DNA of 51,930 nucleotides from contig JAEUSP010000105.1 of NCBI GenBank assembly GCA_016788565.1, forward strand, positions 1 to 51,930. Reading direction: 5' to 3'. The position numbers and the translations under genes were made by a program. Positions 34,487 to 41,731 of the stretch are shown here, piece by piece (positions within the stretch are counted from its first letter, which is position 1; each line of letters starts with the position of its first letter). Origin of the DNA: Chlorobiota bacterium. Lineage in GTDB: Bacteria; Bacteroidota; Ignavibacteria; OLB7. The notes beneath the pieces are model-generated. The model worked only from the letters and a program-made list of their open reading frames with translations, was not told where the DNA came from and did not search any database.

Positions 34487-34843
34487 TTATGGCATTGGCT
34501 CACGGTCGTATTCCCCCCGCTCAATTGGCCCGTCGTCGAACTCCCCGATGTTGCTCATCCGCTCGAACATCTCATCAATCTCCTGCTCGGCGGGGTCCTC
34601 CTCCTGCGGCAAATCCCAGATGGAGCGCACGCCAAACGGGTCATCTACCGTCGGCTCAAGATGCCCTTCCTCGGCAAGCATGGTGATCGTGTAGCGGCGG
34701 TCGTCGCCAAATGTCACGTAGTAATCATGGCCGGCATCCAGATGTTCGGCCAACTCCATTGTGGAAAGGTGATCCTCTTGGTCAGTAACCAGATGCGTGA
34801 TCGTCCCCTGGTCATCGGTGAGGATTCGTACAATCTCCGGCAT
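34487..34843 (-). CDS. Small acidic protein, DUF3892-like
   Basis: 118 residues. ILTDDQGTITHLVTDQED followed by LDAGHDYYVTFGDDRRYTIT and LEPTVDDP resembles the DUF3892 layout of short beta strands, but the match is by eye. The C-terminal ~45 residues are strongly acidic (Glu/Asp-rich) and probably disordered. It is the first gene of the minus-strand run leading to ftsB-like, ROK, dapD and the desulfurase. No function is known. Confidence 0.65.
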   Translation of the reverse strand: MPEIVRILTDDQGTITHLVTDQEDHLSTMELAEHLDAGHDYYVTFGDDRRYTITMLAEEGHLEPTVDDPFGVRSIWDLPQEEDPAEQEIDEMFERMSNIGEFDDGPIERGEYDREPMP

Positions 34844-35084
34844 AGCACACGGCTCCTACGTCGCACGGACGTAATTTTGTGACGTAACTCTTTGGAGAAA
34901 AAATTAGGCTATGGGGCTGTTCGTCATCGCCAGCAATGGATTGCTGATTAGCAGCTCAGAACGCATGAAGTGAGCAGGGGAAATGGCCGATGCCAAACCA
35001 ACATCTATCCTGCACTCTGAGTTGCAAACCAACCTCTGTGACGAACGCCAACTCAACTTACTCAATCATCAGGAGAAAAACACC

Positions 35085-35516
35085 GTGAAGAACAGTTTGA
35101 TTGCAGGGCTGCTTGCCCTAACCGTGGCCCTGGGGGCCTGTGCCAAAGAAGAAAAAGCTGCTGAAACCACCAAACCAGACGCTGCGCCGGTTGCCGAGAA
35201 AAAAGTGGAAGCAACGCCAGCAATGGATGTCAGCGGCCCGAACGTCGTGAAAATTGCCTTGCCAACCATGCAGTGTGAGTCGTGCGCAAAAACAATCAAA
35301 GGCGCGGTGAAAGGGGTGAACGGCTACGAAGATGCCACGGTTGATGTAGATAACAAAGTGGCCTTCATCCGCGTGGCAAACAACACGCCGGAAGTCAAAA
35401 TGGAGTTGGAGAAAGCGATTGCCAAATCGGGCTACAGCACCGAAAATGTGAAGCGCGACCAAGCCGCCTACGACGGCCTTGATGAATGCTGCAAAGAAGA
35501 TGGAATGAAGAAGTAA
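35085..35516 (+). CDS. HMA-domain lipoprotein (metal-binding)
   Basis: 143 residues from a GTG at 35085; AGGAG at 35071-35075 fixes this start, and the longer ATG frame at 34983 lacks a signal. The lipobox is LGAC, followed by a Lys/Ala/Glu-rich linker. An HMA fold starts at VVKIALPTMQCESCAKTIKG, with the MxCxxC copper/heavy-metal site in MQCESC, and runs to SGYSTENVKRD. A second possible metal site, ECCKEDG, ends the protein. HMA domains usually belong to cytoplasmic chaperones or P-ATPases; a lipid-anchored periplasmic form suggests metal capture in the envelope. A strong hairpin terminator follows. Confidence 0.85.
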   Translation: MKNSLIAGLLALTVALGACAKEEKAAETTKPDAAPVAEKKVEATPAMDVSGPNVVKIALPTMQCESCAKTIKGAVKGVNGYEDATVDVDNKVAFIRVANNTPEVKMELEKAIAKSGYSTENVKRDQAAYDGLDECCKEDGMKK

Positions 35517-35550
35517 TCACTGCTGGGGCCACTTCCCCGAAGCACTCAAC

Positions 35551-35589
35551 AAAGGGAGCGTCGTTCAATCGAGGCTCCCTTGTTTGTTC
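35551..35589 (+). terminator. Rho-independent terminator of the HMA gene
   Basis: AAGGGAGC (35552-35559) pairs with GCTCCCTT (35574-35581), followed by TGTTTGTT. It lies 35 bp past the stop and just before aroA. Confidence 0.75.
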
Positions 35590-35618
35590 CAAAAAAGAAC
35601 CAATCAGAAGAAACCAGC

Positions 35619-36995
35619 ATGGAGATCATCCAGATTTCGCGCCCCGACTCTCCGTTGCGTGGCCAGATTTCTGCGCCGGCCGATAAATCTATCACCCACC
35701 GCGCACTCCTGTTCGGCGCGCTGAACAGCCGTGCAACGCATATCCTGAACCCCTCCAGATCTGCCGATTGCCTGGCCACTGCAAACTTGCTGCAATCGCT
35801 GGGCTACCGTCTGTTGGCGGAAGGAAACGAACTCACTCTGCTACCACCTGAGCTTCCATCTGAACCTCCATCAACACCCCGTTCGGAGCCACTGTGGATT
35901 GACTGCCACAACAGCGGAACCACCGCACGGATGTCGCTGGGGTTGCTTTCGGCCACTTCCGGTGTGTTCCGGTTGACGGGGGATGACTCGCTTCGCAAAC
36001 GCCCGATGGAGCGGGCCGCCGCGCCGCTTCGGCTGCTTGGTGCAACGGTGCAAACCTCCAACGGAACAATGCCGATCACCATCCACGGAAACGGGGAGTT
36101 GAAAGGGTATCGGGGCGCTCCGATTCCGGTGGCTTCGGCGCAAGTCTGGACGGCGTTGGCGTTGGCCGGGGCGCGTTCGCAGGCTGGGGTGATCCTTCGC
36201 CAAACAACTCCCATGCGGGATCACTCCGCAAGGATGATGCAACATCTGGGGTTGCCGCTATCAATCGCCAACGATGTGGCAACAATTCAGCCCGCAACGT
36301 TGGATGCTGAAATTTTCATCACCATCCCCGGCGATCTTAGCGGGGCGGCGTTTCTGGTGGCGGCAGCGGTGCTGGTCCCGGGTTCGCATCTGGTGATTAG
36401 CAATGTTGGATTGAACCCCACCCGCATCGCGTTCTTGCAGGCGTTGCGCGGGATGGGGGCGCAGGTGCAGTGGGCGATTGAAGGTGAGGTGAGCAACGAG
36501 CCGTGTGGCAGCATCACCGCCGAGTATTCCCCCAAGATGCACGGCATTGAGTTGGACCCAACCAACCCAAACAGCCCCCCCATTGCGTCCATTGCCGAAA
36601 TGATGGATGAGCTTCCACTGCTTGCATTGGTTGCCGCGCGCGCCAAAGGAACAACCGTGGTGCGCGGCGCGGCCGAGCTTCGGGTGAAGGAGTCGGACAG
36701 GATTAGCCAAACAGCGGCGGTGTTGCGTGAGTTAGGTGGGGAAATCGAGGAACTGGAAGATGGTTTCCGCATCACCGGAGTGCAAGAACTTGAGGGGGGA
36801 TGCAACATTGACCACGCGGGGGATCACCGAATCTGCATGATGGCTGGCGTAGCTGGGCTTATCACCAACCAACCGATTGAAATCCCCAACCCCTCAGTCG
36901 CAGAAGTCTCGTTTCCGAGGTTTTGGGAGGTGTTGGCCGGGGTGGGGGAGGGCAATGTCGAATGTCGAATGTCAAATAGAGTTGTTCCCAAATAA
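35619..36995 (+). CDS. aroA: EPSP synthase, repeat-extended C-terminus
   Basis: 458 residues. ISAPADKSITHRALLFGAL (phosphoenolpyruvate side), DCHNSGTTARMSLGLLSA, LTGDDSLRKRPM, IPGDLSGAAFLVAAA, and VKESDRISQTAAVLRELGG with DHRICMMAGVAGL near the end are the complete EPSP-synthase set. It makes 5-enolpyruvylshikimate 3-phosphate in the shikimate pathway. The ATG at 35619 is used. The last ~12 residues (VECRMSNRVVPK) are read through an AAT-type heptamer array at 36953-36978, so the original stop was probably displaced. Confidence 0.94.
   Translation: MEIIQISRPDSPLRGQISAPADKSITHRALLFGALNSRATHILNPSRSADCLATANLLQSLGYRLLAEGNELTLLPPELPSEPPSTPRSEPLWIDCHNSGTTARMSLGLLSATSGVFRLTGDDSLRKRPMERAAAPLRLLGATVQTSNGTMPITIHGNGELKGYRGAPIPVASAQVWTALALAGARSQAGVILRQTTPMRDHSARMMQHLGLPLSIANDVATIQPATLDAEIFITIPGDLSGAAFLVAAAVLVPGSHLVISNVGLNPTRIAFLQALRGMGAQVQWAIEGEVSNEPCGSITAEYSPKMHGIELDPTNPNSPPIASIAEMMDELPLLALVAARAKGTTVVRGAAELRVKESDRISQTAAVLRELGGEIEELEDGFRITGVQELEGGCNIDHAGDHRICMMAGVAGLITNQPIEIPNPSVAEVSFPRFWEVLAGVGEGNVECRMSNRVVPK
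36953..36978 (+). repeat. Heptamer array of AAT type inside the aroA 3' end
   Basis: AATGTCG AATGTCG AATGTCA and a partial AATAG unit, all within the aroA reading frame. It encodes residues unlike any EPSP-synthase C-terminus. Confidence 0.75.
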
Positions 36996-37083
36996 GTTTT
37001 TCGTGGTCACGAGGCCAGTAACTACAAGGCTCCAGCATGCCCAAAAATCAATTTCAGAACAACTCTAATGATCTTCTTCGCCA

Positions 37084-37260
37084 TTATTTCCCGAATTCAG
37101 TCAAATGCTGTTTGTTCGTTGAACGGTTTTTCACTCCCGATTCTACACCCCCAAATGTCCGTTTATTCTTTTCATAGAAACTTCCGGTCGCTTCCTTCCG
37201 GTCCTTTGGTGTAACCGGTGCTTCCCGCTGCGGTGCTGTTTTTGTTTTTGCGTTTTTCAT
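37084..37260 (-). CDS. Possible small basic protein
   Basis: A 58-codon ORF from ATG at 37260 to TAA at 37084. The product is rich in Lys, Arg and Thr (MKNAKTKTAPQREAPV, then YEKNKRTFGG), with no signal or membrane segment. It lies 48 bp downstream of mltG on the same strand. There is no clear ribosome site and third codon positions are less GC-rich than in neighbours. I cannot say it is expressed. The rest of 36996-37308 shows nothing else. Confidence 0.3.
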   Translation of the reverse strand: MKNAKTKTAPQREAPVTPKDRKEATGSFYEKNKRTFGGVESGVKNRSTNKQHLTEFGK

Positions 37261-37308
37261 GGCTTTGTGGATTTACTGTTTGCACTGCGTGTAGCCGAAC
37301 CCCACTAC

Positions 37309-38340
37309 TCACTCGGTCCCCACCCGCTTTCGGTATAATTTCACCGCTGCTTCATGCTCGGTTCCGGTGCGGCTGAAGGTATGTTCGCCGCTGCCGTCGG
37401 CTTTGGCAACCATGTACAGGTAGTCGTGTTTTGTTGGCTTCAGCGTGGCCATGATGGATGCACGCCCAGGGTTGTTGATCGGGGTGGGGGGAAGCCCTTT
37501 GTAGCGGTAACTGTTGTAGGGGCTTTCCAACTCCAAATCTTTGTACAACAACCGCCGTGGGCCATCGGGAAGAATATATTGGATGGTGGGATCTGCCTCC
37601 AATTTCATCCCGCGCCGCAAACGGTTCAGATATAACCCAGCCACAATCGGACGGTCGCCGTCGGTGCGCGATTCCCCTTCAACAATGGAGGCAAGGATGA
37701 TCGCTTCGTAGGGAGTAAGCCCCTGGGCCGCAGCAAGTTTTTTCAGGCCGTCGGTGTAGAATGCGCGGAATGTTTCGGCCAATCGGGTGAGGATTGCCTC
37801 CGGTTGTTCCCCCCAGTAGAGGAAGTAGGTGTCGGGCATCAGATAGCCTTCGGCGGTTGGGGCATTAATGCCGATCTTCTCCAGAAATTTCCGGTCGGTT
37901 GCCAGATTGATGAACGCTGCCGAATCCACACCGATTTCGCGAGTGAGTATCGAGGCCATTCGCCGTATGGTGCTTCCTTCCGGGAAGGTTACTTTCACCC
38001 GCACCGATGAGCGGCCTTCCACCAAAGCGTTCAGCAATGCCGCGTTGGAGATTCCCCGGGTGAACTTGTAGGTTCCTGGCCTGATCTTCCCATCGCTTCC
38101 GGTGGTGACGGCCAGCAACCGAAACGCCATGCTGTTGCTGACCAACCCAGCCGCCTCCAACGTGTCCAGCACCTGGGCAAACGAAGCCCCGGCGGGGATG
38201 CGAACCGTGACTTGGTTGGCATTGGAGGAACTGGACCAGATGGAGTAAGCAAACCAACCAAGAATGATGAAAAGGCAAGCAAGCAGACCGATGATGATAT
38301 TTTTCAGCATGGAGTTACTTGCGGAGTGACCCTGTGGCAT
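37309..38340 (-). CDS. mltG: Endolytic peptidoglycan transglycosylase MltG
   Basis: 343 residues. One N-terminal membrane anchor (IIIGLLACLFIILGWFAYSI). A LysM-like segment VRIPAGASFAQVLDTLEAAG follows. The YceG catalytic region includes GYLMPDTYFLYWG, IILASIVEGESRTDGDRPI with the catalytic Glu, and LYLNRLRRGMKLEADPTIQ. MltG cuts nascent glycan strands and sets their length. The ATG at 38340 is the first that gives a short cytoplasmic tail; the frame is open upstream but overlaps the divergent TPR gene leader. Confidence 0.93.
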   Translation of the reverse strand: MPQGHSASNSMLKNIIIGLLACLFIILGWFAYSIWSSSSNANQVTVRIPAGASFAQVLDTLEAAGLVSNSMAFRLLAVTTGSDGKIRPGTYKFTRGISNAALLNALVEGRSSVRVKVTFPEGSTIRRMASILTREIGVDSAAFINLATDRKFLEKIGINAPTAEGYLMPDTYFLYWGEQPEAILTRLAETFRAFYTDGLKKLAAAQGLTPYEAIILASIVEGESRTDGDRPIVAGLYLNRLRRGMKLEADPTIQYILPDGPRRLLYKDLELESPYNSYRYKGLPPTPINNPGRASIMATLKPTKHDYLYMVAKADGSGEHTFSRTGTEHEAAVKLYRKRVGTE

Positions 38341-38398
38341 TGTAGTTTCTTCTGTCGGTGATTTCTTTGCAGTAATTGAAAATACGTCCCGCATCCAA

Positions 38399-39331
38399 AT
38401 GACGAACACCAAGCACTTCATGATACTGAAACGGGCATCCCAACTTGCCGCGGCTGTGGCCTCTTTTTTTGCTGTAATGGCCGTGCTGTCAGTGGCTGCG
38501 CTGGCGCAGAAGCAGAAGCAGAAGCAGCAGCAGCCAGTGGATGTCCTTGCGCTTCCCGCCCCAGATTCGGTTGATTCGGCAAAAGCCACCACCATCGCCG
38601 ATCCTGTGGAAGATTCCACGATTGCCGCAGCGTGGGGGGCGATTGCCACCGATCGAACACTGGTTGCCGAGTATCAGAAAATCATTGCCATCTACAAAAC
38701 ACGGAAGCTGCCAGAGCAAGAATATGAGGTTGCCACAAAGATGATGACCGCAAATGCTGGCTCGCCAATCGCTTGGTTCACTTACGCCGACGTGATGCTG
38801 GACAACTCCGAACCCGACACCGCCATCTTTTGGCTGCAACGTGCGCTGATTGTGGACCCAAGTTTTGTGCGGGCGCACACGCTGCTGGCCGAAGCATGGG
38901 GGATGATGGACTCCACTGGGCGAGCGATAGCGCATCTGGATACCGCAATCGCCCTGAACCCACGGTTTGCGCAATCCTACTTGCAGCGGGCAAATCTGTT
39001 TAGCAAGTTGAAGCGGTACAATGAAGCCGCACAAGATTTGCAATCCCTTGTGGAGTTGATTCCGGAGAATGTTGGCAACTGGATGCGGCTGGGAGCCATG
39101 CTGGCAAACGCGGGCAACCATCTGGATGCTGCCGAGACATTCCGAACTATTATGGCAATGCACCCAGCAATGCCGGACCCGCTGTTCCGTTTTGCCGAGG
39201 AATCGGTGGCCGCTGGCAATTCCGAAGAGGGAATGCGCGCCTACGAGAAATTCATGCTCACCTTCCCCACCGACTCCCGCGCCCTTGAAGCCGAACGCCG
39301 CGCCCGCGCAATGGGAGGGGGAAGACCGTGA
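38399..39331 (+). CDS. Secreted TPR-repeat protein
   Basis: 310 residues. A signal peptide reads ASFFAVMAVLSVAALAQ; the start may be the ATG at 38399 or 38420. A Gln/Lys-rich linker follows. Tetratricopeptide repeats cover about residues 125-265: DTAIFWLQRALIVDPSFVRA, RAIAHLDTAIALNPRFAQSY, NEAAQDLQSLVELIPEN and LDAAETFRTIMAMHPAMPDP. It is probably a periplasmic adaptor. An AAT-type heptamer array starts 5 bp after the stop. Confidence 0.82.
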   Translation: MTNTKHFMILKRASQLAAAVASFFAVMAVLSVAALAQKQKQKQQQPVDVLALPAPDSVDSAKATTIADPVEDSTIAAAWGAIATDRTLVAEYQKIIAIYKTRKLPEQEYEVATKMMTANAGSPIAWFTYADVMLDNSEPDTAIFWLQRALIVDPSFVRAHTLLAEAWGMMDSTGRAIAHLDTAIALNPRFAQSYLQRANLFSKLKRYNEAAQDLQSLVELIPENVGNWMRLGAMLANAGNHLDAAETFRTIMAMHPAMPDPLFRFAEESVAAGNSEEGMRAYEKFMLTFPTDSRALEAERRARAMGGGRP

Positions 39332-39336
39332 GGTGA

Positions 39337-39364
39337 AATTGATAATGGATAATTGAAAATGAAG
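39337..39364 (+). repeat. Heptamer array of AAT type
   Basis: AATTGAT AATGGAT AATTGAA AATGAAG, in phase, starting 5 bp after the TPR-gene stop. Confidence 0.65.
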
Positions 39365-39474
39365 TGTTCCGGCAAGCTTGGCATGGGTCGAGGGTGAGAT
39401 TGGAGGCTCCGTTGCCGTGTTTGGGAGAGGGGAGGAAGGTGAGGTGAGTGAGGTGGGGAGCGAGCAACAGTCGA

Positions 39475-39517
39475 AAAAAAAACGACCCGCACAGCAGAGT
39501 TACTGTGCGGGTCGTTT
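39475..39517 (-). terminator. Strong intrinsic terminator of the porV-like gene
   Basis: A 15-bp perfect stem, AAACGACCCGCACAG (39480-39494) with CTGTGCGGGTCGTTT (39503-39517), 8-nt loop. On the minus strand an eight-base T-run follows (39475-39482). Confidence 0.92.
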
Positions 39518-39537
39518 CGTTCGGGACTGTGTGTTGT

Positions 39538-40641
39538 TTACTTGACGACTTTATCAAAATCCACCACCAGCGTAAACCGTAGCGTGTTCGCCAGCGGGTG
39601 GGTGTCCTCAATCGTGTTGATGTAGCTGAAATCGAAGCCGTAGATGTCGTACCGAAGCCCCGCGCCAAAAGTGAGGAACTCACGGTTGCCACCGTTGGCC
39701 GATTCGGTAAAGTATCCGGCGCGCAAGGCCACTAATTTTTCGTACCAGTACTCCAAGCCTGTTGCAAGCTCAACGCCTTTGCCGTTGCTCCAAGCTGTCA
39801 CCAGCGACTTTGGCACCGGATCAACTTCGGTGTCGCTTGGGCGGTTCACCAGCAACTTGGCGATGTCGAGCGAGAACGTGAGGTCGTTGAACTCATCCTC
39901 CACAAGGTGCAATCCGGTTCCAAAACGGAACATTGTTGGAAGCGGGTCGGCCTGGGCGATGTCAATGTAGTGGATTTTGGGACCGATGTTGGTGATGGTT
40001 GCCCCTAAACTGACGAAATCTTTCGGCATTCCCCAATCGGTGCTTGGCTTCCAGATTGCCCCGATGTCGAACCCGACGCTTCGCCCAATTCCGCTCCCTT
40101 GCTCGTTGGCAACGGGAACTGAAGAGAGGTTCGATTGAATGAACCGAGCTTGAACGCCTGCGCCAACTTCATCGGAAAGTTTTGTGGCGTAGCCAACGCC
40201 AAGTGCGAACTCTAACGAGCGGAATTTCTGCCCAGCTTGGCCATTCTCGAACGTCTGCTGGAACTCACCCAGGTCCAAAAATGTGATCTGGCCGCTCAGC
40301 ACACCATCAAGATCATTGACGAAGGTTGAGCCAGCCAGATAGCTGTAATGGAGGTCGGCATTGAACTGCGGCAGCCATTTGGAATAGGTCAGCCCTAACT
40401 GAGTATTCTTCTGGTAGGCCAGCCCGCCGATGTTCCAGAACGTTGCGTTGATGTCGTTTGCCGTTCCCGTGCCCGATTCGCCGATGGCACTGTTCCGTGC
40501 GTTTGGCGAAATCAGCAGGAATGGAACCGCAGAACCGCCGCCGGTTGTTTGGGCGGATAACCCTATCGGCCCAAGCAGTAGCAGCGAAAGTGCCGGCAGT
40601 AACCGGCGCGAGACAGATGTCCACATATTGGAGATTCTCAT
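39538..40641 (-). CDS. PorV-like T9SS outer-membrane protein
   Basis: About 367 residues. Signal peptide with cleavage near GLSAQ. AVPFLLISPNARNSAIGE is the characteristic PorV/PorQ N-terminal motif, followed by NATFWNIGGLAY and repeated amphipathic beta strands of a FadL-like barrel to the C-terminal NTLRFTLVVDFDKVVK. PorV proteins shuttle T9SS cargo from the translocon to the attachment complex. This supports the T9SS reading of the large cargo genes in the window. The start may be 40641 or 40626; neither has a clear ribosome site. Confidence 0.85.
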   Translation of the reverse strand: MRISNMWTSVSRRLLPALSLLLLGPIGLSAQTTGGGSAVPFLLISPNARNSAIGESGTGTANDINATFWNIGGLAYQKNTQLGLTYSKWLPQFNADLHYSYLAGSTFVNDLDGVLSGQITFLDLGEFQQTFENGQAGQKFRSLEFALGVGYATKLSDEVGAGVQARFIQSNLSSVPVANEQGSGIGRSVGFDIGAIWKPSTDWGMPKDFVSLGATITNIGPKIHYIDIAQADPLPTMFRFGTGLHLVEDEFNDLTFSLDIAKLLVNRPSDTEVDPVPKSLVTAWSNGKGVELATGLEYWYEKLVALRAGYFTESANGGNREFLTFGAGLRYDIYGFDFSYINTIEDTHPLANTLRFTLVVDFDKVVK

Positions 40642-41084
40642 TGAGTTTGGTGTGCAATTTACGTTCAATCTGGGCAATGCAAACGCTTTCGCGCCTTAAA
40701 AAACACGAAGGTTCTTCGTATCAGTTCGTGCTCTGCATCTGCTCCTGATGCTGTTAAACGGCGTACAGGGTCTCCAAATTGCTCGATAAATGCGTCCTTC
40801 TCTTTGTGAATTTCTCTGTGAGAGTTCTCTGTGTGAGTTTCTCTGTGTGAGTTTCTCTGATGTTGCTTCAAAGGCAATATAGCCGCCCGGCTATCACCCA
40901 TGCAAGGGGAATTTAGACGGGGGGATAACACAGCCCAGTTGGCAAAAGTTTCTACAAGCACTGTACCGGCGTGTGCGGTTGTGGCTGTTCGGGGGTGGGG
41001 AAGGAAGGGAGAGTTGGTGATAGAGTTGGCGAAGGTTATGTTTGGCAGCAACCAATTCAGTCAATCATCAACTCACACGCACCT
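40642..41084. other. Gene-free space with a 7/14-bp repeat
   Basis: At 40812-40859 the sequence reads TTCTCTG TGTGAGT TTCTCTG TGTGAGT TTCTCTG after a slightly shorter first unit: a 14-bp tandem built of two heptamers. The rest contains no ORF I believe in. Confidence 0.6.
40812..40859. repeat. Heptamer-pair tandem, TTCTCTG/TGTGAGT
   Basis: The last five heptamers are in exact phase; the preceding unit is one base short. Its content overlaps the CACAGAG family in composition but the period differs from the 8-9 bp spacing seen there. Confidence 0.6.
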
Positions 41085-41585
41085 ATGCAACCCGAAGCCT
41101 GGCTACGCGGCCCTGTTCCCAACATTGATCCTTACTTGATGCCGGCAGCGCACATTTTACTTCAAGCAGAAGATGAAATAAACGCAGCTGTTGCCGGATT
41201 AACCACCGAACAAATTTGGAGCCGGCCAGGCGGCGCGGCCTCCATTGGTTTTCACCTGCGGCATATTGCTGGAAGCACCAATTCGTTGATGATCTATGCG
41301 CGTGGCGAGCAGCTGAGCGATGAGCAACGCGCCGCAATCGCGCTGCAAGGTGAGCCGGGGATGGATCTCCCCGAACTGCTATCCGAGCTTCACGAAGCGT
41401 TTGCCAACGCCATGGAAAGCTACCGCACAACGCCCCGTGAAATTTTTTTGGAGCCTCGCGGTGTTGGCCGGGCAATGCTTCCCAGCAATGTTTTTGGAAT
41501 TTTAGTTCACGCCGCCGAGCACGCCCAACGCCACACAGGGCAGATTGTGACAACGGCGAAGATTGTGAGGGCTGGAGTGATGTAA
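41085..41585 (+). CDS. DinB-like four-helix metal-binding protein
   Basis: 166 residues from the ATG at 41085. The pattern LLQAEDEINAAVAGL, GFHLRHIAGSTNSLM and HAAEHAQRHTGQIV gives the DinB/YfiT-type four-helix bundle with three metal-binding His. Such proteins often act as thiol transferases or stress enzymes; the substrate is unknown. A longer in-frame start upstream is cysteine- and glycine-rich junk. A perfect 12-bp inverted repeat follows 56 bp after the stop. Confidence 0.8.
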   Translation: MQPEAWLRGPVPNIDPYLMPAAHILLQAEDEINAAVAGLTTEQIWSRPGGAASIGFHLRHIAGSTNSLMIYARGEQLSDEQRAAIALQGEPGMDLPELLSELHEAFANAMESYRTTPREIFLEPRGVGRAMLPSNVFGILVHAAEHAQRHTGQIVTTAKIVRAGVM

Positions 41586-41641
41586 TTCACGTTCATCGGG
41601 AACGCATGGTTTGAATGTGAGTACTGAGCCCCTTCGGTGAA

Positions 41642-41676
41642 CCCGCTCATGCTAAGCCAGATGAAGCATGAGCGGG
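41642..41676. repeat. REP-like palindrome between convergent genes
   Basis: CCCGCTCATGCT (41642-41653) and AGCATGAGCGGG (41665-41676) form a perfect 12-bp stem with an 11-nt loop. The arms resemble the CCGCTCAT/ATGAGCGG arms of the REP-like family, but the loop differs. It may act as a transcript-end stabiliser for both genes. Confidence 0.65.
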
Positions 41677-41731
41677 AAGGAGGGAAGGGATTATGAACAC
41701 TCACCCTTCCCCACAACGCCACCTCACTTTT

